The notes under the pieces are model-generated. The model had not been told where the DNA came from and did not search any database. It was given only the letters and a program-made list of their open reading frames with translations. A stretch of 64,000 nt of DNA. It comes from Streptomyces sp. SKN60. Its GTDB lineage: Bacteria; Actinomycetota; Actinomycetes; Streptomycetales; Streptomycetaceae. Where the stretch lies: assembly GCF_026236535.1 (NCBI RefSeq), contig NZ_JAHTMW010000017.1:1-64000 (forward strand), in the 5' to 3' direction. Made by a program: the position numbers and the translations under genes. This document shows, piece by piece, positions 8,580 through 15,736 of this stretch. How positions within the stretch are numbered: the first letter of the stretch is position 1; every line of letters begins with the position of its first letter.

Positions 8580-10952
8580 ATGGACGGTCGTGGGCTGGTG
8601 CGCTCGGTGCGGGTGATGGGTTCGGTGCAGGGGTTGCGGGGGGTGCGTGCGGCGTGGCGGCAGCGGCGGACGGACGCGCGGGCACTGCCCCGCCGGGGGG
8701 CGGAGCGGGCGCGGGTGCCGGGGCCGGTGGGCGAGGTGGAGCCGGCGCCGGGCGGCGGGACCGTCCGGTTCGCCCGTTCGGAGCTGCGGATCTCGGTGTC
8801 GGCGGGCGGCACGGTGTTCTGGGGCTGGGACGGGGCCGGGCCGCTGCCCTCGTACGGCCTGGCCGGGGAGCCGCCGGAGCCGGACCCGCGGGCCGTCCTG
8901 GAGCCGGACACGGACGGCGGCTGGCGGGTGGTGTCGGAGCGGGTGACGGTCGCGGTGTCCCGGCACGGGGCGGTGGAGGTGCGGACGCCGGGCGGGGTGG
9001 TGCTGCGCCGTGATCTGCCGCCGCGCTGGTGGGAGCCGGTGCGCGACGGGGCGGCGGAGGCGGGTGCGGCGCGCTGGGTGCAGCGCAGTGAGGTGCCGGC
9101 CGACGCGCGGTTCTTCGGGCTGGGCGGGCGGGCGGCGGGGCCGCGGCTGCGGGACGGCTCGTACCGGCTGTGGAACACCGACCCCAAGGCGCCCTTCGGC
9201 CCGGCGGAGGACCCGCTGTACATCACCATGCCGGTGCAGCTGGTGGTCGCGGACGCGGGCACCCATCTGGCGTTCTACGACAATTCTTGGGACGGGCGGG
9301 TGGTGCTCGCCGAGGGCGAGGAGGGCGCCGGTTCCGGCCATGACCGGCCCGGCACCAGCGAGGTGCGGATGGACGGCGGCCCGCTGCGCTGCTGGGTGGT
9401 GGTCGGCACCCCCGCGCGCGTGCTGCACGGCTGGGCGGCGCTCACCGGCGCGCCCGCGCTGCCGCCGTCCTGGGCGCTCGGCCCGCAGCACGCCCGCTGG
9501 GGCTTCGGCAGCGAGCGCGAGGTGCGGCGGGTGGTCGACGGCTACCGGGACCACGGCCTTCCGCTGTCCGTGCTGCACCTCGACATCGACCACTACGACG
9601 GACACCGGGTGTTCACGGTGGACCGGGAGCGCTTCCCCGACCTGCCGGGGCTCGCCGACGAGCTGCGCGAGCGGGGCGTGCGGCTGGTGTCGATCGTCGA
9701 CCCCGCGGTGAAGGCGGAGCCGGGCGAGCCGGTGTACGAGGCGGGGCGGGCCGCCGGGGCGTTCGTCCGGGACGACCGGGGCGAGGAGGTCCACGGGGTG
9801 GTGTGGCCCGGGGAGTGCGTCTATCCGGACTTCACCGATCCGGCGGTGCGGGAGTGGTGGGGCGCGCTGTACGAGGAGCGCCTGAAGCAGGGCTTCTCCG
9901 GGGTGTGGCACGACATGAACGAGCCGGTGTCCTTCGCCGCGTTCGGCGACCGGACGCTGCCGCGCTCGGCCCGGCACCGCCTGGAGGGCCGCGGCGGCGA
10001 CCACCGCGAGGCGCACAACGTCTACGGCCTGACGATGGCCCGCGCGGGATACGAGGGGCTGCGCCGGCTGCGGCCCGAGGAGCGGCCCTTCCTCTTCTCG
10101 CGGTCGGGCTGGGCGGGCATGCAGCGGTACGGCGGGACCTGGTCCGGCGACGTGTCGACCGGGTGGCCGGGGCTGCGCGCCTCGCTGGCGCTCGTGCTCG
10201 GCCTGGGGCTGTGCGGGGTGCCGTACTCGGGGCCGGACGTGGGCGGTTTCGACGGGAGCCCGTCGCCTGAGCTGTTCCTGCGCTGGTACCAGCTGGGGGC
10301 CTGGCTGCCGCTCTTCCGTACCCACGCGGCGATCGACGCGGGGCGGCGCGAGCCGTGGGAGTTCGGCCCGGACGTCCTCGCGCACGCGCGCGTGGCGCTG
10401 GCCGAGCGCGAGCGGATGCGGCCGTACTTCGTCACCCTGTCGCGGCTCGCGCGGATGACCGGCGCGCCCTATGTGCGGCCGCTGTGGTGGGGGACGCCGG
10501 AGGACCGGGCGCTGCGGGACTGCGAGGACGCCTTCCTGCTCGGCGACTCGCTGCTGGTCGCGCCGGTGCTGTCCCGGGGCACGGACCGGCGGGCGGTACG
10601 GCTGCCGCGCGGCCGCTGGTACGACACGGCGACCGGCGAGGCGTACGAGGGCCCCGGGCAGGTGCTCCTCGACGCACCGCTCTCACGGATCCCGGTGCTC
10701 GCCCGCGCGGGCGCGGTCCTCCCGGTGCGCGGCGAGGACGGCGAGGACCTGGTCCTGGAGGTGTGGGCCCCGGCCCCGGGCCGCACCGGCGGCGGCCTGG
10801 TGGTCCGCGACACCGGCGACGGCTGGGAGCCGGGCGAGATCGAGCGCTACCAGTCCCGCCTGGTGGACGGCCGGGTGGTGGTGGAGCGGGTCACGGACGA
10901 CGGCGTGACGGAGCCGGACCTGCCGGTGCGGGTGCGGGGGCTGGGGGCGTAG
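8580..10952 (+). CDS. Glycoside hydrolase family 31 (alpha-glucosidase/alpha-xylosidase type)
   Basis: This 790-residue retaining alpha-glycosidase has the GH31 layout: N-terminal beta-sandwich (LYITMPVQL, LAFYDNSWDG), TIM barrel, and C-terminal beta domains. The nucleophile is Asp445 in WHDMNEPVSF and the acid/base is Asp524 in TWSGDVSTGW. PYSGPDVGGFDG and FRTHAAID are further GH31 signatures. No signal peptide is apparent; the N-terminus is Arg-rich, so the enzyme is probably cytoplasmic and acts on imported alpha-glucosides. The exact substrate cannot be read from the sequence. The region after the stop is rich in GC hairpins that may terminate it. Confidence 0.9.
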   Translation: MDGRGLVRSVRVMGSVQGLRGVRAAWRQRRTDARALPRRGAERARVPGPVGEVEPAPGGGTVRFARSELRISVSAGGTVFWGWDGAGPLPSYGLAGEPPEPDPRAVLEPDTDGGWRVVSERVTVAVSRHGAVEVRTPGGVVLRRDLPPRWWEPVRDGAAEAGAARWVQRSEVPADARFFGLGGRAAGPRLRDGSYRLWNTDPKAPFGPAEDPLYITMPVQLVVADAGTHLAFYDNSWDGRVVLAEGEEGAGSGHDRPGTSEVRMDGGPLRCWVVVGTPARVLHGWAALTGAPALPPSWALGPQHARWGFGSEREVRRVVDGYRDHGLPLSVLHLDIDHYDGHRVFTVDRERFPDLPGLADELRERGVRLVSIVDPAVKAEPGEPVYEAGRAAGAFVRDDRGEEVHGVVWPGECVYPDFTDPAVREWWGALYEERLKQGFSGVWHDMNEPVSFAAFGDRTLPRSARHRLEGRGGDHREAHNVYGLTMARAGYEGLRRLRPEERPFLFSRSGWAGMQRYGGTWSGDVSTGWPGLRASLALVLGLGLCGVPYSGPDVGGFDGSPSPELFLRWYQLGAWLPLFRTHAAIDAGRREPWEFGPDVLAHARVALAERERMRPYFVTLSRLARMTGAPYVRPLWWGTPEDRALRDCEDAFLLGDSLLVAPVLSRGTDRRAVRLPRGRWYDTATGEAYEGPGQVLLDAPLSRIPVLARAGAVLPVRGEDGEDLVLEVWAPAPGRTGGGLVVRDTGDGWEPGEIERYQSRLVDGRVVVERVTDDGVTEPDLPVRVRGLGA

Positions 10953-11073
10953 GCACCCCGGCGGGGGCGGTGCCGGGGCCCGGGCGCGGTTGCCCGGCCC
11001 GGCCTCCTCCGGGTCCCGCCGGCCGCGGCCGGCGCCGGCCGGGCCGCCGACCCTCCCGCGTAATCCCGCCCCC

Positions 11074-11622
11074 TTACCCGTACACCCCCGCGAAGAAGCG
11101 TCGTACCGCCTCCGTATGCAGGGGGAAGGCCAGTTCCTCCGGGGCGTGGAGGAGGTGGTGGCCGCTGGTCTCGTCCGTCGGGGTCGACGGCGGGAGGGCG
11201 GCGGCGGGGCGGGGCGGGAGGAGACCGAAGAGGAGGAGGTGGCCGGCCGGGGAGCTGAGGGCGTCGGCGAGGCGGACGTCCTCGGCGGCGGCCTCGATGC
11301 CGGTCTCCTCGCGCAGTTCGCGGACCACGGCCGCCTGCCAGTCCTCGGCGAAGTCGATGAAGCCGCCGGGCAGGGCGACCCGGCCGGCCTGGGGCGGGAT
11401 GGTGCGGGTGATGACGAGCAGGGCGGTGCCGTCGGGGTGGGTGACGGGCAGCAGGGCGACGGCGACCGGGAGCGGGTTGCGGTAGGCGGTGGTGCCGCAG
11501 TCGGGGCAGGTGCGGGGCCAGCCGGCGTCGGCCGGGTAGCGGGCGCCGCAGGAGGAGCAGTGCGAGTGCGGTGCGGGGGCGGACGCGGAGCCGGAGTCGG
11601 GGTCTGAGACGGAGTCGGTCAC
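11074..11622 (-). CDS. Nudix hydrolase with N-terminal zinc ribbon
   Basis: The 182-residue product has a CSSCG...CPDCG zinc ribbon at about residues 22-43, then a Nudix fold. The Nudix box from GGFIDFAED through REETGI fits the GX5EX7REUXEEXGU consensus exactly, so metal-dependent pyrophosphohydrolase activity is expected. A zinc ribbon plus Nudix domain resembles NudC-like and related families, but the substrate cannot be assigned. The start is GTG at 11622. It is divergent from the VanX-like gene, with only about 50 bases between starts. Confidence 0.9.
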   Translation of the reverse strand: MTDSVSDPDSGSASAPAPHSHCSSCGARYPADAGWPRTCPDCGTTAYRNPLPVAVALLPVTHPDGTALLVITRTIPPQAGRVALPGGFIDFAEDWQAAVVRELREETGIEAAAEDVRLADALSSPAGHLLLFGLLPPRPAAALPPSTPTDETSGHHLLHAPEELAFPLHTEAVRRFFAGVYG

Positions 11623-11675
11623 GCGGCCGACCGTACGCGATCACCCTTTCCCGGCGCTGCCGTTACTGATAGACG

Positions 11676-12521
11676 GTGCGCATGACAGGACTGAAGCGAC
11701 TGACAGGACTCGCCTCCGCTCTCCGTACCCTCGGCGCGCTCGCCGCCGCCGGGCTGCTCGCGGCCACCGCCGCGGCCCCCTCCGCCAGTGCCGCCCCCGA
11801 GCCGAAGGCCCCGAAGGAGTTCGTGGCGCTCGACCGGGTGGACCCGACGATCCTTCAGGAGATGCGCTACACCACCGCCCACAACTTCGTGGGCGAGCGG
11901 ATCGACGGCTACCACCAGCCGGTGTGCATCCTGACCCGGCCGGCCGCCGAGGCCTTGCACCGGGCGCAGACGAAGCTGCTCGCGCGCGGCTACACCCTGA
12001 AGGTGTACGACTGCTACCGGCCGCAGCGGGCCGTGGACCACTTCGTGCGCTGGGCGAAGGACCTGGACGACGAGCGGATGAAGCAGGAGTTCTATCCGCT
12101 GGTGGAGAAGGACCGGCTGTTCGCGGACGGGTACATCGCGGAGAAGTCGGGGCACAGCCGGGGTTCGACGGTGGATGTGACGGTGGTGCCGCTGCCGGCC
12201 GCGCCGACCCGCCCGCACGTGCCGGTGCCGGGCGAGCCCCAGGTACCGTGCTTCGCGCCGCAGGACCAGCGCTTCCCCGACAACTCCCTCGACATGGGAA
12301 CCGGCTTCGACTGCTTCGACACCCTCTCCCACACCGACGATCCGCGGATCACGGGCGTCCAGCGGGCCAACCGGGACCTGCTGCGAAGCTCGCTCGCCGA
12401 GCAGGGCTTCGTCAACCTGCCCGAGGAGTGGTGGCACTTCACCTTCAAGCCGGAGCCGTTCCCGTCGACCTTCTTCGACTTCCCGGTGGCACGTCGGTCC
12501 GTGACCGTGGCACACTTCTGA
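11676..12521 (+). CDS. Secreted D-Ala-D-Ala dipeptidase, VanX/M15D-like
   Basis: This is an exported 281-residue protein with a signal peptide: a basic start, then a hydrophobic stretch ending near ASAAPEP at about residue 38. The mature part is a zinc M15 peptidase of the VanX type. The metal ligands are visible in SGHSRGSTVD (His and Asp) and EWWHF (His, with the catalytic Glu). YDCYRPQRAV is the conserved arginine motif. Such enzymes cut D-Ala-D-Ala; a secreted version suggests peptidoglycan turnover or recycling rather than vancomycin resistance, and no vanH/vanA homologues are nearby. The start may be GTG 11676 or ATG 11682, as no clear RBS decides. Confidence 0.88.
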   Translation: MRMTGLKRLTGLASALRTLGALAAAGLLAATAAAPSASAAPEPKAPKEFVALDRVDPTILQEMRYTTAHNFVGERIDGYHQPVCILTRPAAEALHRAQTKLLARGYTLKVYDCYRPQRAVDHFVRWAKDLDDERMKQEFYPLVEKDRLFADGYIAEKSGHSRGSTVDVTVVPLPAAPTRPHVPVPGEPQVPCFAPQDQRFPDNSLDMGTGFDCFDTLSHTDDPRITGVQRANRDLLRSSLAEQGFVNLPEEWWHFTFKPEPFPSTFFDFPVARRSVTVAHF

Positions 12522-12566
12522 CGCTTCGTCAGATTACGTGGAGCGGGCGGCGGGAGGGGCCGGGAG

Positions 12567-13076
12567 ATGGCACGGACGCGCAAGCCGGTGGTGGCCGGCT
12601 GGTTCACCGAGCACACCGAACACACCGAACACACCGGAGAATCCGGAGAATCCGGGGAGGGCGGCTTCCGGCTCCTCGGGACCCGTTGCACCGCCTGTTC
12701 CTCCGTGTTCTTCCCGCGCGTGGACGACTGGTGCCGCAACCCCGGCTGCCCCGGCGGCGGCGAACTGGCCGAGACGCCGCTGTCCCGGCGCGGCCGGATC
12801 TGGTCGTACACCGACGGGCGCTACCGGCCGCCCGCGCCGTACGTCTCCGACCCGGACGCGCCCTGGGAGCCGTACACCCTGGTCGCGGTCGAGCTGGCGG
12901 CGGAGGCCATGGTCGTCCTCGGGCAGGCGGCGCCGGGGGTGCGCACGGCGGATCTGGCGGTCGGCGCCGAGGTCGAGCTCGTGCCGGGGGTGCTGAACGA
13001 GGACGACGAGCACATCTGGACCACCTGGCACTGGCGGCCCGTCGCCGCCGCCGGATCCCCGGAGGCCCGCGCATGA
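12567..13076 (+). CDS. DUF35 / OB-fold acyl-CoA-associated protein with zinc ribbon
   Basis: The 169-residue protein has a rubredoxin-like zinc ribbon (CTACSSVFFPR...CRNPGC) followed by an OB-fold, the standard DUF35 architecture. These proteins partner thiolase-fold lipid-transfer proteins, forming, for example, aldolase complexes for sterol side chains. Its stop overlaps the start of the thiolase-like gene by ATGA, which supports a stoichiometric complex. Odd feature: residues 15-31 are a low-complexity run (EHT three times, then GES twice) encoded by short tandem DNA repeats and inserted before the zinc ribbon. ATG 12567 is the only sensible start. Confidence 0.87.
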   Translation: MARTRKPVVAGWFTEHTEHTEHTGESGESGEGGFRLLGTRCTACSSVFFPRVDDWCRNPGCPGGGELAETPLSRRGRIWSYTDGRYRPPAPYVSDPDAPWEPYTLVAVELAAEAMVVLGQAAPGVRTADLAVGAEVELVPGVLNEDDEHIWTTWHWRPVAAAGSPEARA

Positions 13077-14260
13077 ACGACATCGCCGTCCTCGGAGCCG
13101 GAATGCACCCCTGGGGCAAGTGGGGCCGGAGTTTCGTCTCGTACGGTGTGGCGGCCGCCCGGGCCGCGCTCGCCGACGCCGGGCTCGACTGGCGGGACAT
13201 CGGCTCGATCGTCGGCGCGGACACCGTGCGCGGCGGCTACCCCGGCTACGTGGCGGGCGCGACCTTCGCGCAGGCGCTCGGGTGGCAGGGCGCGCGGGTC
13301 AGCAGCGTCTACGCGGCCTGCGCCTCGGGCGCCCAGGCCATCAACACCGCACGGGCGCAGATTCTCGCCGGCCTTGCGGACGTGGTCCTGGTGGTGGGCG
13401 CGGACGCGGCGCCGAAGGGCTTCTTCGCACCGGCCGGCGGGGACCGGCCGGACGATCCGGACTGGCTGCGCTTCCGGGTGCTCGGGGCGACCAACCCGGC
13501 CTACTTCGGGCTCTACGCGCGCCGCCGGATGGCCCTGTACGGGGACACGCCCGAGGACTTCGCCCTGGTCAAGGTGAAGAACGCGGCGGCGGGCGCGCTC
13601 AATCCGCTGGCCCGCTACCGCACGCCGGTGACGGCGGAGGAGGTGGCGGCCTCGGCCGTGGTCGCCGATCCGCTGCGGCTGCTCGACATCTGCGCGACCT
13701 CCGACGGCGGCGCCGCGCTCGTCCTGTCGGGCATGGACTTCGCCCGGCGGCACGGGCACCCCGATCCGGTCCGGATCCGGGCGGTGTCGACCGTGACCCC
13801 GACCTATCCGAAGGCGGTCCTGGACCTGCCCGACATCGCGACCGACTCGGCCGTCTCCGTCTCCCCGGCGCCGCTCTCCTTCCGGGCGTCGATCGCCCGC
13901 GCCGCGTACGAGGAGGCCGGGCTCGGGCCCGGCGACCTGTCGCTCGCCGAGGTGTACGACCTGTCCACCGCCCTGGAGCTGGAGTGGTACGAGGACATCG
14001 GCCTGTGCGCGCCGGGCGAGGGCGCCAAGCTGGTACGGGACGGGGTCACCGCGCTCGGCGGGCGGGTCCCGGTCAATCCGAGCGGCGGGCTCGCCTCCTT
14101 CGGCGAGGCGGTGCCGGCGCAGGCCATCGCGCAGGTCTGCGAGCTGACCCGGCAGCTGCGCGGCGAGGCCGGCGACCGGCAGGTGCCGGGCGCGCGGGCC
14201 GGGATCACCGCCAACCAGGGCCTGTTCGGGCACGGGTCGGCGGTGGTGGCGGTGCGCTGA
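13073..14260 (+). CDS. Thiolase-fold lipid-transfer protein (SCP2-thiolase/Ltp-like)
   Basis: The 395-residue thiolase-superfamily protein has Cys in VYAACASGAQA at the nucleophile position and C-terminal NPSGGLASFGEAVPAQ and ANQGLFGHGSA motifs. Members paired with a DUF35 protein act as acyl-CoA thiolases or retro-aldolases on branched or sterol-derived CoA esters; the exact substrate is unknown. Translation is coupled to the DUF35 gene (ATGA overlap, GGAGG seven bases upstream). The stop lies 19 bases before the convergent end of the conservon, with no clear hairpin between. Confidence 0.88.
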   Translation: MNDIAVLGAGMHPWGKWGRSFVSYGVAAARAALADAGLDWRDIGSIVGADTVRGGYPGYVAGATFAQALGWQGARVSSVYAACASGAQAINTARAQILAGLADVVLVVGADAAPKGFFAPAGGDRPDDPDWLRFRVLGATNPAYFGLYARRRMALYGDTPEDFALVKVKNAAAGALNPLARYRTPVTAEEVAASAVVADPLRLLDICATSDGGAALVLSGMDFARRHGHPDPVRIRAVSTVTPTYPKAVLDLPDIATDSAVSVSPAPLSFRASIARAAYEEAGLGPGDLSLAEVYDLSTALELEWYEDIGLCAPGEGAKLVRDGVTALGGRVPVNPSGGLASFGEAVPAQAIAQVCELTRQLRGEAGDRQVPGARAGITANQGLFGHGSAVVAVR

Positions 14261-14279
14261 GCACAGCGCACCCGCCCCC

Positions 14280-14888
14280 TCAGGGCGCGAGCGCCTTCGG
14301 CGCGTCCGCGAGCACCAGGGCGTGCTCGACGACCGCGACCAGGACGTTCTTCACGGACTCCCGGTCGCGGGCGTCGCACATCACCAGCTCGACCTCGGGG
14401 TCGAGGTCGAGCGCGCCGCGGACCGTCTCCGCCGGGTAACGGCGGGCGCCCTCGAAGCAGTTGACGGCGACCGTGAACGGGATGCCACGCCGCTCGAAGT
14501 AGTCGATGGCGGCGAAGCTGTCCTCCAGGCGCCGGGTGTCGGCGAGCACGACCGCGCCCAGGGCGCCCTGCGCGAGCTCGTCCCACAGGAACCAGAAGCG
14601 GTCCTGGCCGGGCGTGCCGAAGAGGTAGAGGACCAGGTCCTCGCGGAGCGTGATCCGGCCGAAGTCCATGGCGACGGTGGTGGTCGACTTGGCCTCCACG
14701 CCGTGCAGGTCGTCGACCGGCCGGCCCGCCTCGCTCAGGATCTCCTCGGTGCGCAGCGGCCGGATCTCGCTGACCGCGCCCACCAGAGTGGTCTTGCCGA
14801 CCCCGAATCCGCCCGCGACGAGGATCTTCAGCGTGACCGGCTCGACCGGCGGCTGCTGGCGGGTGGAGCTAGAGCGCCCGAAGGCCAT
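14280..14888 (-). CDS. cvnD: Conservon GTPase CvnD
   Basis: The 202-residue MglA/Ras-like small GTPase is the last gene of the conservon. The P-loop GGFGVGKTT is at residues 26-34, a DxxG-like switch region (FGTPGQDRFW) follows, and a VNCFEG segment sits where the base-specificity loop is expected. Conservon proteins CvnA-D are thought to form a membrane-associated complex resembling eukaryotic GPCR/G-protein signalling, with CvnB as a roadblock partner; several affect development and antibiotic production in Streptomyces. The start overlaps the end of cvnC by 20 bases. Which numbered conservon this is cannot be decided here. Confidence 0.93.
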   Translation of the reverse strand: MAFGRSSSTRQQPPVEPVTLKILVAGGFGVGKTTLVGAVSEIRPLRTEEILSEAGRPVDDLHGVEAKSTTTVAMDFGRITLREDLVLYLFGTPGQDRFWFLWDELAQGALGAVVLADTRRLEDSFAAIDYFERRGIPFTVAVNCFEGARRYPAETVRGALDLDPEVELVMCDARDRESVKNVLVAVVEHALVLADAPKALAP

Positions 14889-15282
14889 TGATCACCTCGC
14901 GAAGGATGCTCACGTCCGGCAGTTCGGCCGGCGGAACGGGGCGGGTCACGTGTACGAGCTCGTCGTCGACGAGGTCGCCGACCAGCACCCGTACCACGCC
15001 TACGGGCAGGTCGAGGGCGGCGGCGAGTTCGGCGATCGACTGCGGCTGCTCGGCGCAGCGTTCGACGATCTCCACGTGTTCGGGGGACAGCGTCTGGTCA
15101 CGTCCCGGGTCGTCGGCGGCCGGGTCGAGCACCACGAGCGCGATCAGGTCGAGCCGGTGGCGGGTCGCGGCGCTGGTGCGGCCGCGGGTCATGGCGTACG
15201 GGCGGACCACCGGGCCCGCCTCGTCGTCGAACCAGCGGGCGACCGGCTCCTCGCGGGACTGGTCGGTGTCTGCGTCGGTCAT
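14869..15282 (-). CDS. cvnC: Conservon protein CvnC (DUF742)
   Basis: The 137-residue DUF742 protein is the third conservon gene. The core reads VRPYAMTRGRT...LDLIALV and then a winged-helix-like segment (IAELAAALDLPVGVVRVLVGDLVDD), ending VSILREVINGLRAL. Family members are thought to link the CvnA kinase-like membrane protein to the CvnD GTPase, but the biochemical role is unsettled. It starts 17 bases after cvnB and overlaps cvnD. Confidence 0.92.
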   Translation of the reverse strand: MTDADTDQSREEPVARWFDDEAGPVVRPYAMTRGRTSAATRHRLDLIALVVLDPAADDPGRDQTLSPEHVEIVERCAEQPQSIAELAAALDLPVGVVRVLVGDLVDDELVHVTRPVPPAELPDVSILREVINGLRAL

Positions 15283-15298
15283 GCCGTCCCCCCTCTCC

Positions 15299-15736
15299 TC
15301 ATCCTCCGGCGGTCAGTCCGGACCGGGGGGCCGTGGCGAGGTGCGCGCCGACCCGCTTGACCATCAGGGTCATCTCGTACGCGACCTGGCCGACGTCCGA
15401 GTCGGCGTCGGCGAGCACGGCGAGGCAGCTGCCGTCGCCGGCGGCGGTGACGAAGAGGAAGGCGTCCTCCAGCTCGACCACGGTCTGCCGGACGCGGCCC
15501 GCCTCGAAGTGGCGGCCGACGCCCTTGGCGAGGCTGTGGAAGCCGGAGGCGACGGCGGCGAGGTGCTCGCCGTCCTCGCGGGTGAGGTCCTGCGAGGCGC
15601 CGGTGGCCAGGCCGTCGCTGGAGAGCACCAGGGCCTTGCGGATGGAGCCGACGCGCTGGACCAGTTCGTCGAGGAGCCAGTTCAGCTCCCCGTTGCCGTG
15701 GGCGGAGCTGTGGGCTGCGGCGTTCGGTGCGGTCAT
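15299..15736 (-). CDS. cvnB: Conservon roadblock/LC7 protein CvnB
   Basis: The 145-residue roadblock/LC7 domain protein (LNWLLDELVQRVGSIRKALVLSSDG) is the expected MglB-like partner of the CvnD GTPase. Its ATG overlaps the cvnA stop by four bases (ATGA), so the two are translationally coupled. The order cvnA-B-C-D is complete and typical. Confidence 0.93.
   Translation of the reverse strand: MTAPNAAAHSSAHGNGELNWLLDELVQRVGSIRKALVLSSDGLATGASQDLTREDGEHLAAVASGFHSLAKGVGRHFEAGRVRQTVVELEDAFLFVTAAGDGSCLAVLADADSDVGQVAYEMTLMVKRVGAHLATAPRSGLTAGG

Noticed and set aside
11676..12521. Vancomycin-resistance gene
   Set aside because: The VanX-like enzyme has a signal peptide and there are no vanS/R, vanH or vanA neighbours, so peptidoglycan turnover is likelier.
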